Origin: Carnobacterium sp. 17-4
GTDB lineage: Bacteria > Bacillota > Bacilli > Lactobacillales > Carnobacteriaceae
DNA: 64,000 bases
Direction: 5' to 3'
Assembly (NCBI RefSeq): GCF_000195575.1
Contig: NC_015391.1
Coordinates: 1,662,363-1,726,362 of the forward strand
The notes beneath the pieces were generated by a model, which saw only the letters and a program-made list of their open reading frames with translations, did not search any database and had not been told where the DNA came from. Positions 57,677 through 64,000 of this stretch are shown here, piece after piece. The stretch's first letter is position 1; each line of letters begins with the position of its first letter. The position numbers were made by a program, and so were the translations under genes.

Positions 57677-58183
57677 AATATTTTGGTTGAACCATTCTAA
57701 TAAATTTGGTTTATCGGTTTTTATTTGTTGTTGGATAACTCCAGGTAAACGCAATTCAATGATGTCTTTGTAACTCCAAAAATCGTACTCCACTTCAATT
57801 CTAAGAATAGTCGTATTCTGTTTTCGATGGTGTTCAGTCAATTGTTCTTCCGCTTCTTTTTTAAATTCAAGCTCAGCAATACCACTGTTTACCCACTTTT
57901 GTGCTACATGAAATTTAATAGCTACATATTCATTAACTGGATTGGCTTTGACTTCTGGAAAAAATGTAGCATTTCGACAAACTTTTTGAACCAGCATCCA
58001 TTCATAGTCTGTAAATAGTCGCGAAATCTTATTCATATTTTCAGGTTTTAACCCTTGGTTACCTTTCTTCCATCGGTCCCAACTTTGTGGCGAAATGCCT
58101 AATTGTGAGGTGTAAAAAGCTTTTTCGCTAACAAACTGCTCCTTTATAGCTCTTAAAACAATTTCTACTAACGCTTCATGCAT
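57665..58183 (-). CDS. HTH-domain regulator of unknown target
   Basis: 172 residues. The N-terminal helix-turn-helix (FVSEKAFYTSQLGISPQSWD, then RWKKGNQGLKPENMNKISRL) resembles XRE-type folds. The rest is a mixed alpha/beta domain (FHVAQKWVNSGIAELEFKKE; TTILRIEVEYDFWSYKDIIE) I do not recognise; similar genes of this size occur in lactobacilli. The ATG at 58183 has AAAGGGGA about 10 bases upstream. Its last three residues (QDA) come from the repeat element. Confidence 0.65.
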   Translation of the reverse strand: MHEALVEIVLRAIKEQFVSEKAFYTSQLGISPQSWDRWKKGNQGLKPENMNKISRLFTDYEWMLVQKVCRNATFFPEVKANPVNEYVAIKFHVAQKWVNSGIAELEFKKEAEEQLTEHHRKQNTTILRIEVEYDFWSYKDIIELRLPGVIQQQIKTDKPNLLEWFNQNIQDA

Positions 58184-58389
58184 CTTAATCATTCCCCTTT
58201 CAATTAATAAATCTATCAAATAAGTGCTACCTTTATTTTACACCTATTACGTTAACTTTCAAATTTGAATGCCTTAGTTCTATAGGTTTTCTATAAAAAA
58301 TAGTTCTGGCTGCTTTCTTCTTTCAATCCAGTGTTTTTCAATGGTAGAATAGAGTCATTACTGATTAACTAAATTTTAGGAGGCTTTCT

Positions 58390-59358
58390 ATGAAAAAATT
58401 AAATTGGGGGATTTTAGGTTTAGGTCAAATTGCAACTGAATTTGCGGAGGCGTTTGATGTTGAGAATGCCGTACTTTATGCTGCTGGTTCACGAAATGAT
58501 GAAAAAGCAGCAGCATTTGCCCAAAAACATGCGATTGAAAAATCATACGGTTCATATGATGCACTACTAGAAGACCCATCTATTGATGTTGTTTATATTG
58601 CTACACCACATAGCCATCATGCTGAATTGATTTTAAAAAGTTTAGAACATGGCAAACATGTTTTATCAGAAAAAGCCATCACCATGAACAATGGTCAATT
58701 AACTCAAGCTATGAAGTTAGCTAAAGAAAAGAAATTAGTATTAGCAGAAGCAATGGTCATTTACCATATGCCCCTTTACCACAAACTAAAAGAAATCGCT
58801 CAAAGTGGATCCCTTGGAAAGTTAAAGATGATTCAGGTTTCATTCGGAAGTTTAAAAGAAGAAGATCCAACCAATCGTTTTTTTAACAAAGATCTTGCTG
58901 GTGGAGGTTTACTAGATATTGGAATTTACGCCCTATCGTTCGCTCGCTTCTTCTTATCTAGTCAACCCAAAGAAATTCATACAACAATGAATTTTTATGA
59001 AACAGGTGTGGATGAACAATCGGGGATTTTATTGAAAAATGATCAAAATGAATTGGCTACTATTTCTCTTACCTTTAGAGCTAAAATGCCCAAAACAGGA
59101 ATTGTTGCTTTTGAAAATGGTTTTATTACAGTCAATGATTTTCCTCGTGCAGACAAAGCAACATTAACTATGCCAGATGGTTCAGTGGAAACCGTTGAAG
59201 CTGGGGATACCAAGCAAGCTATGAATTATGAAATAGCTGATATTACCAACATGATTTTGTCAGATGGTCCAAATCCATCACTTGCTCTTACACATGATGT
59301 AATGGAAATCATGGATACATTAAGAAAAGACTGGGGACTTCACTACGATTTCGAATAA
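58390..59358 (+). CDS. Gfo/Idh/MocA family oxidoreductase
   Basis: 322 residues. The NAD(P) Rossmann part begins KLNWGILGLGQIATEFAEAF and has DVVYIATPHSHHAELILKSL then GKHVLSEKAITMNNGQLTQA (EKxx motif with catalytic Lys near 97). The second domain includes GGGLLDIGIYALSFARFFLS near 175. It oxidises or reduces a sugar, inositol or trans-dihydrodiol; substrate unknown. TAGGAGG precedes the ATG. Single gene, followed by the 51-bp repeat array and a terminator. Confidence 0.9.
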   Translation: MKKLNWGILGLGQIATEFAEAFDVENAVLYAAGSRNDEKAAAFAQKHAIEKSYGSYDALLEDPSIDVVYIATPHSHHAELILKSLEHGKHVLSEKAITMNNGQLTQAMKLAKEKKLVLAEAMVIYHMPLYHKLKEIAQSGSLGKLKMIQVSFGSLKEEDPTNRFFNKDLAGGGLLDIGIYALSFARFFLSSQPKEIHTTMNFYETGVDEQSGILLKNDQNELATISLTFRAKMPKTGIVAFENGFITVNDFPRADKATLTMPDGSVETVEAGDTKQAMNYEIADITNMILSDGPNPSLALTHDVMEIMDTLRKDWGLHYDFE

Positions 59359-59479
59359 AATTTCTTAGTTCTCTCTTTAATATAAAAAAGTTTACTTCAT
59401 TAAGACCTATTTAAAAGTTAAATATAGAAATACAAATAAGCAATTTTGTAATTTCAATCCTTATTCTGTCTAATCAAAC

Positions 59480-59756
59480 GGAAGTAGACTCTGAGCTAAT
59501 CGAATTAACCCTTGTTGCATCAACTCAAATGGAAATCGACTCTGAGCTAATCGAATTAACCCTTGTTGCATCAACTCAAACGGAAATCGACTCTGAGTTA
59601 ATCGAACTAACCCTTATTGCATCAACTCAAACGGAAATCGACTCTGAGTTAATCGAACTAACCCTTATTGCATCAACTCAAACGGAAATCGACTCTGAGT
59701 TAATCGAACTAACCCTTATTGCATCAACTCAAACGGAAATCGACTCTGAATGTGTT
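59480..59756. repeat. Tandem repeat array, 51-bp unit, about 5.4 copies
   Basis: Units start at 59480, 59531, 59582, 59633 and 59684, each beginning GGAAATCGACTCTGAG (first copy GGAAGTAGACTCTGAG) and ending TCAACTCAAAC. Units 3-5 are identical; units 1-2 differ at a few positions. 51 is a multiple of 3, so a 110-codon frame with a 17-residue repeat (EIDSELIELTLIASTQT) runs through it; it has no ribosome site and is not called as a gene. A sixth unit breaks into a terminator. Confidence 0.88.
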
Positions 59757-59803
59757 AAAAAAACCTTATTGCGTCTACTTAAGTGCAATAAGGTTTTTTT
59801 ATT
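59754..59803. terminator. Bidirectional terminator at the end of the repeat array
   Basis: AAAAAAACCTTATTGC (59757-59772) pairs with GCAATAAGGTTTTTTT (59785-59800). The left arm resembles the ACCCTTATTGCATCAACT part of the repeat unit, so the terminator may derive from one. Confidence 0.85.
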
Positions 59804-59869
59804 GGTCGAACTAAATATTTATTTTTTTTGTGCCTATTTTCCTCTTAACGAGCTCGTTTAAACTACATC

Positions 59870-60847
59870 TTAGTTAAATAATCCTACAATAGCATTCCAT
59901 ATTTGACTAAAGAAGTTGCCGACTTTATCCACTAGGCCGCTATCTTCAGCTTGCTTTAAGGCGTCTCCGAATCTATTTTGAACCGTTTCAGATAAGTTTT
60001 TTAATTGTTCTTTTACTTCTGCCGAATCAATGGCACTTGTTTGTTGGTATTTTTCAAATAAAGCCATTAATTGATCAATTTGATCTTGTGTAACAGCATT
60101 TTGCAAATTATTTTTTTCTAACGCTTCATTAATGATGCGTTCAACATCTTCTTTCGTAGCTAGCTCGCCTTGCTGCTCTTTTAATTCTGCTAAACTTTGT
60201 TTGATGTCAATGATCGCTTGATCAAATTTAGCAGTATCAAATTCTTCATTACCCTCATTTTCTTGTGCAATATCATTCGTTGTTTCTAATTCATCTTGTG
60301 CTACTTCCATACGTTCTTGGTCTAATTCTTCTCCATTAACGTCAAACGCTTTGTAAATACCAGTTAAGGCACTTTCTCCTGTAACCTTGCTGACACTTGC
60401 TACTTCGATTTTCACGTCGGTTACTCCTGCAGTAATAGCAGCATTTGCATATTGATCTTGTGTAATTTGGCTAATGTTTTCTGGAGTGACAATTTCAACA
60501 TCAACACCTTCACCAGCATCTTGTTTTTGTACCAATACAGATGAAATCATGCTGGACGTATTTCCGGAACCATCACCTAAATAGTTTATCAAGTCTTGAC
60601 CTGTCACGCTTCCGACAGCTACATTTTCTGGGTTTTCAATTCCTAAAAGGTCTTCCGTTTCTGTTATTTGATTTTCAGATAGTCCACCGCCATAGATGAA
60701 AGTCGGTTTACCCCATTTTTCATCTACTACTGTTGTATCGATACCGTTCGTCGTTGCACTAGCAGATTGCGGCATAATAAGTAAAGAAGCTCCCAATAAG
60801 CTCATTGATGCTAAAGCTGTTAATCCAATTTTTTTAAACTGTGTCAT
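59870..60847 (-). CDS. DUF1002 secreted protein
   Basis: 325 residues. A Sec signal (basic start, hydrophobic stretch, cut near SASA at residue 32) is followed by the DUF1002 domain: VVDEKWGKPTFIYGGGLSEN, then SGNTSSMISSVLVQKQDAGE, YANAAITAGVTDVKIEVASV and GESALTGIYKAFDVNG. The C-terminal half is a helical, Glu-rich extension ending in an amphipathic tail (NFFSQIWNAIVGLFN). Function unknown; probably surface-associated. The ATG at 60847 has GGAGGG 7 bases upstream. Confidence 0.87.
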   Translation of the reverse strand: MTQFKKIGLTALASMSLLGASLLIMPQSASATTNGIDTTVVDEKWGKPTFIYGGGLSENQITETEDLLGIENPENVAVGSVTGQDLINYLGDGSGNTSSMISSVLVQKQDAGEGVDVEIVTPENISQITQDQYANAAITAGVTDVKIEVASVSKVTGESALTGIYKAFDVNGEELDQERMEVAQDELETTNDIAQENEGNEEFDTAKFDQAIIDIKQSLAELKEQQGELATKEDVERIINEALEKNNLQNAVTQDQIDQLMALFEKYQQTSAIDSAEVKEQLKNLSETVQNRFGDALKQAEDSGLVDKVGNFFSQIWNAIVGLFN

Positions 60848-61514
60848 TTTAAAACCCTCCATCACATTTTTTTGCTTATTTGCAGTTACTAAATTTATTC
60901 TTATAGCCAGTATACCTAATTATTCTTAAGATTTATCTAAGCCTTTAGACCTAAATAATGAAACAAAAAAATGATCCAGGAAATTCTCCCAAATCATCTC
61001 ATACCTTTCAAGCTATGTGCAAGCATTACCCCTCCAAAGCAACTTTATGAAATAATGTAAATAATTGCTGTTCAAAAAATTGTTAGGTTTATTTGCTCTA
61101 TGTGATCGCTATGTACCTTTAGAATAGCAAACTCTTCTAAAGTTGTCCAAACAAATTTTAATACTTTCTTAATTTTTTACAAAAAGCTGTCCAACCGGTT
61201 TTCAAAACGATTTATTCCTAAATTGAATTCAGTGATAAATAGCATAAGACTAGTCTTTTTCATACCTATTCCAATTTGGATTAACTCAGTCAAATTTCTG
61301 TCACTTTTCTAAAAATATTTAAGGTACTGATATTATTATGTGTCTAGGTTTTCCATAGAACAGTTAAGCCATAATACAATTTCTACCTGGTTTTTTAGCT
61401 TGATACGATTTCATATTCGCTTGATTAATAAAATCACTCAAAGTTTCATTGTCAAATTCTTTAATACCACTACATACCGGCCGACAGAGTCCTTTTTCTT
61501 AAGCTTTTTGCGTT
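60848..61514. other. Long intergenic region
   Basis: About 670 bases. The right part (61360-61500) is the GGDEF-like remnant described separately. The rest is AT-rich; TTGGAC and TATTCT (18-base spacing, reverse strand, near 61115-61145) could be a promoter toward the DUF1002 gene. An 83-codon forward frame from 61340 lies largely antisense to the remnant and the GT2 gene and is not supported. Confidence 0.45.
61356..61514 (-). pseudogene. Probable remnant of a GGDEF diguanylate cyclase gene
   Basis: Immediately after the GT2 stop, the reverse strand reads KKLKKKDSVGRYVVVLKNL in one frame, like the D.VGRYGGDEFVVVLKN core with GGDEF itself gone. In another frame it reads SGIKEFDNETLSDFINQANM then KSYQAKKPGRNCIMA and a stop, like the C-terminal SxGI...L..FI.QADxxMYxAKxxGRN end of GGDEF domains. 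A large internal deletion with a frame change would explain both. Short and degenerate, so tentative. Confidence 0.5.
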
Positions 61515-62918
61515 TTATTGATTTTTTATTTTTGAATCAAAGTTTTTGCGCTCGATCGTTCCCCATTGTTTACTGCCTTTGCTGTAATTAAAGAATGCTT
61601 TTACTCTCCACCACACCGTTAGCTGACGGTAATAAAACTGTTCTAAAATACTTACCATAAATAACAATAAAATATCCTTCAAATTGCCATAACGTTTATA
61701 AGAGATTTCTTCAAATAAAATGGCCGAATAAGAAAATAGAATTCCCATCAAACACGTTACCAAAAAGATAAGTGCCACAGTTGAAGAAAGAATATTCAAG
61801 TAAATGGCTAATGCCATAACAATATATCCGACCATCTCAATAACTGGTCCCAATAACTCTACTAAAAAGAAGTACGGCATAGAAGCTAGTCCAACAGAAC
61901 CGTATTTAGGATTGCTTATCATTTTTCGATGTCTATTCAAAGAATCAAATAGCCCTCTGTGCCACCTTATCCGCTGACTTTCCAATCCTTTATAGCTGTC
62001 AGGTGCTTGTGTCCAACAAACTGCATCTGATGCAAAACCAATGTGATATGGTTCACCGGTTTGGCGAAACTTTTCATGTAATCTTAAAATAAGCTCCATA
62101 TCTTCTCCGATCGTTCTTTCAAATCCTCCAACGTCTAATACGGCGGATTTTTTGAATAGGCCAAATGCTCCTGAAATGATCATCAATGCGTTGTATCGCT
62201 GCCAACCGATACGACTAGTTAAAAAGGCTCGAAAATATTCAATAACTTGAAACCGTTCAATCATCTTTTGAGGTACTTTAGTTTTAACGATCTGCCCATC
62301 TTTTATGTCACTACCATTTGCAATCCGAACCATTCCACCTACTGCAATCGTTTCTTCATGTTTAAGAAATGGCGAAACGATTCGCAACAAGGCATCTTTT
62401 TCAATGATACAATCCGCATCGATCGCACAAAACAACGGATACACTGACGCATTAATACCTGCATTTAATGCGTCTGCTTTGCCACCATTTTCTTTGTCTA
62501 ATAAAATCAAATCTGAATATGTATGTGATTTATAAGCTTGTCTGATAGGAGTTGTTTCAATTTTCATATCGCTATCTAGTTCTACAGGATATAAATCAAA
62601 AAACTGAATGAGCTTATCCATTGTCTGATCAGTTGATCCGTCATTAACGACGATCACTTCAAATTCTGGGTAATCTAACTGCATAAAAGAGTGGACACTG
62701 TCCACAATTGTTTGTTCTTCATTATAAGCAGGCACTACAATAGAAATCGGTTTAGTATAATGAGTAACACTTGTAATATTTGTTTGAATAATTCCAACAA
62801 ATTCTCTTAATCGTTTCCAAGATACAACGATAAGAATAAGATACAAGGCTGTAACGGTAATGGAATAGCCTAAAATAAATAAGCTGTAAAAGTAAATGAA
62901 TTTTTCTATCAGTATCAC
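61515..62918 (-). CDS. Processive family 2 glycosyltransferase (polysaccharide synthase)
   Basis: 467 residues, GTG start with GGAGT upstream, overlapping the HEAT gene stop. One N-terminal helix (about 8-30), then GT2 motifs: SIVVPAYNEEQTIVDSVHSF, VIVVNDGSTDQT near 92, LFCAIDADCIIEKDALLRIV near 165 (DxD-like), GGFERTIGEDMELILRLHEK near 268 (ED) and SQRIRWHRG near 318 (QxxRW). Four C-terminal helices follow. This is the BcsA/IcaA/hyaluronan-synthase type, which makes and secretes a polysaccharide. A PilZ domain is not seen. Confidence 0.9.
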   Translation of the reverse strand: MILIEKFIYFYSLFILGYSITVTALYLILIVVSWKRLREFVGIIQTNITSVTHYTKPISIVVPAYNEEQTIVDSVHSFMQLDYPEFEVIVVNDGSTDQTMDKLIQFFDLYPVELDSDMKIETTPIRQAYKSHTYSDLILLDKENGGKADALNAGINASVYPLFCAIDADCIIEKDALLRIVSPFLKHEETIAVGGMVRIANGSDIKDGQIVKTKVPQKMIERFQVIEYFRAFLTSRIGWQRYNALMIISGAFGLFKKSAVLDVGGFERTIGEDMELILRLHEKFRQTGEPYHIGFASDAVCWTQAPDSYKGLESQRIRWHRGLFDSLNRHRKMISNPKYGSVGLASMPYFFLVELLGPVIEMVGYIVMALAIYLNILSSTVALIFLVTCLMGILFSYSAILFEEISYKRYGNLKDILLLFMVSILEQFYYRQLTVWWRVKAFFNYSKGSKQWGTIERKNFDSKIKNQ

Positions 62919-63955
62919 TTAGTTTCACTCCTTTTGGTTTGTAGTTGTGTCAGTTGATCAGCATTTTCCAATACCTCAACTTTCTGATTAATTATGGCAT
63001 TATCTGGATAACGTTTTTTCAAGGTGTTCATAGCATTATGGCGTACCCACCAGTTTTCGTCCTTTAGCATATCGGTTAATAATTTCAGCTCACCAGGTGC
63101 ATTTAATAATGAAAGATTTTTTGATACTACTGCCCGTACTTGCCAATCGGTTTCTTTTAAATACAGTTCTTGGAAAAATGGAAAGTAAAATTCATTTTCG
63201 CTTGCAGCCAATGCATGAATAGTGGCTATCCGAACTTCTTTTGATCCTTCTAAATAAGGCAAGATTTGGTTTGCCAATAAAGAATCTTGTTTCTTTAGAC
63301 GATTCTTTAAAACCAATAATAAGATGACTTTATCTTTGTCCAATGTAACTTTTTCTAAGAAATGAAGAATAGTTTTAACATCTATATGCAGATGGTTTAA
63401 CATATCAACTATACGGTCTCTCATAATAGATGATTTTAATAAAGATTCGATATAAATCGGAAGCTCCTTTTCTGACAAAGGCAACAATGAAAGAGCATAA
63501 AAAGAGTTGTATCCAATTTCATAATTTTTACTCGTTGTCCCCTTCATTAAGATAGGGAATGCTTTATGGAAACCGAGCTGACTAAACAGCTGTATATGCC
63601 GCAAAGTTAACTTTTTTGAAGCATCTTTTATTAATTCATCCAAAAAACCTAACTGTTCTAGTGTCCACAAACTATTTTTAACTGTTTCAGGTTTTTGAGC
63701 ATAGCTCATAAGCGAATGAAAGACTGCTTTTCGTTCTACCTTAGTTTTAAAAAAGAATAATCTTTCCATCAGCTGACTTGGATCCTTGATCATTCCTTTT
63801 ACGATTGGTTTGATTTGTTGGTGAGCTTTTTGATAGCTTTTTTTATTTAATCGATCTTTTTGATTAATGATAACCGTAAAAAGAACAATGAATAGGTTGA
63901 TGCTGACTAAACTAATGATTCCCACCCAGGCGATATTAGCCAGTAAATTGTTCAT
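62915..63955 (-). CDS. Membrane-anchored HEAT-repeat protein
   Basis: 346 residues. One membrane helix at the N-terminus (about 5-28), then cytoplasmic alpha-helical repeats (for example EVRIATIHALAASENEFYFP; DWQVRAVVSKNLSLLNAPGE; NWWVRHNAMNTLKKRYPDNA), the HEAT/PBS-lyase-like pattern. It probably acts as a scaffold for the GT2 synthase, whose gene overlaps it by 4 bases. The ATG at 63955 has AGGAG 8 bases upstream; the longer frame to 63988 lacks one. Confidence 0.8.
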   Translation of the reverse strand: MNNLLANIAWVGIISLVSINLFIVLFTVIINQKDRLNKKSYQKAHQQIKPIVKGMIKDPSQLMERLFFFKTKVERKAVFHSLMSYAQKPETVKNSLWTLEQLGFLDELIKDASKKLTLRHIQLFSQLGFHKAFPILMKGTTSKNYEIGYNSFYALSLLPLSEKELPIYIESLLKSSIMRDRIVDMLNHLHIDVKTILHFLEKVTLDKDKVILLLVLKNRLKKQDSLLANQILPYLEGSKEVRIATIHALAASENEFYFPFFQELYLKETDWQVRAVVSKNLSLLNAPGELKLLTDMLKDENWWVRHNAMNTLKKRYPDNAIINQKVEVLENADQLTQLQTKRSETK

Positions 63956-64000
63956 GGTATCTCTCCTGTCTTCTGACTTTTGGCACAAAATTCACGAAAC

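Noticed and set aside
59480-59756. CRISPR array
   Set aside because: Repeats are directly adjacent with no spacers, and no cas genes are present in the window.
59529-59861. 110-codon frame with a 17-residue repeat
   Set aside because: It exists because the 51-bp DNA repeat is a multiple of three; the ATG has no ribosome site and the frame crosses a terminator.
61340-61591. 83-codon forward frame
   Set aside because: Antisense to the GT2 3' end and the GGDEF-like remnant; no ribosome site.

Overview
The window is AT-rich DNA from a low-GC Gram-positive bacterium, most likely a lactic acid bacterium of the Carnobacterium type. The support is a pcrA-ligA-camS / gatCAB-dagK-rlmCD backbone (camS is the cAM373-type pheromone lipoprotein gene), lipoprotein signal peptides, strong purine-rich ribosome binding sites, frequent GTG and TTG starts, and CcpA-type cre sites. 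The genus is an inference; there is no rRNA or tRNA gene to fix it.

Layout. 1-8.7 kb: housekeeping and small accessory genes (DUF1538 membrane protein, MscS-like protein, MATE exporter, DegV, DUF1801, VOC, GT8 glycosyltransferase, YlxP, RsuA). 8.9-17.2 kb: MccF-like peptidase, a zinc-motif surface protein, an islet of small membrane proteins with a PadR/DUF2812 pair, a sugar dehydrogenase lipoprotein and an AlkD-type glycosylase. 17.2-18.6 kb: a scar holding a broken phage portal gene, an unidentified overlapping gene pair and the tail of an ISL3-type transposase. 18.7-24.7 kb: rlmCD, dagK, gatB, gatA, gatC. 24.8-36.2 kb: a fatty-acid beta-oxidation island (thioesterase, divergent acyl-CoA dehydrogenase, LysR regulator, thiolase, FadN-type fusion, CoA-transferase, acyl-CoA dehydrogenase, acyl-CoA synthetase). 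It lies between camS and gatC, and three of its units carry cre-like sites. 36.6-42.4 kb: camS, ligA, pcrA. 42.6-49.5 kb: GntR regulator, EamA exporter, purK-purB, UPF0316 protein, xpt, a Ser/Glu-rich surface protein. 49.9-58.2 kb: cell envelope genes (CBS-domain transporter, class B PBP, glucosaminidase, VanY-type carboxypeptidase, PTS IIC-like permease), a VOC protein and an HTH regulator. 58.4-64 kb: Gfo/Idh oxidoreductase, DUF1002 protein, and a HEAT-repeat/GT2 polysaccharide synthase operon followed by what looks like a deleted GGDEF gene.

The most unusual features are non-coding. Four unrelated intergenic tandem arrays share a 51-53 bp period, close to five helical turns, and three of the four lie between convergent genes. 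A separate family of hairpin elements bounded by CGCATCCTG sits at the 3' ends of pcrA, camS and an HTH gene and supplies or abuts their stop codons; its stems differ between copies by paired changes. Other points of interest are the overlapping gene pair in the phage/IS scar, a repeated inverted repeat before two small genes, and the catabolite-controlled beta-oxidation island in what is probably a lactic acid bacterium.
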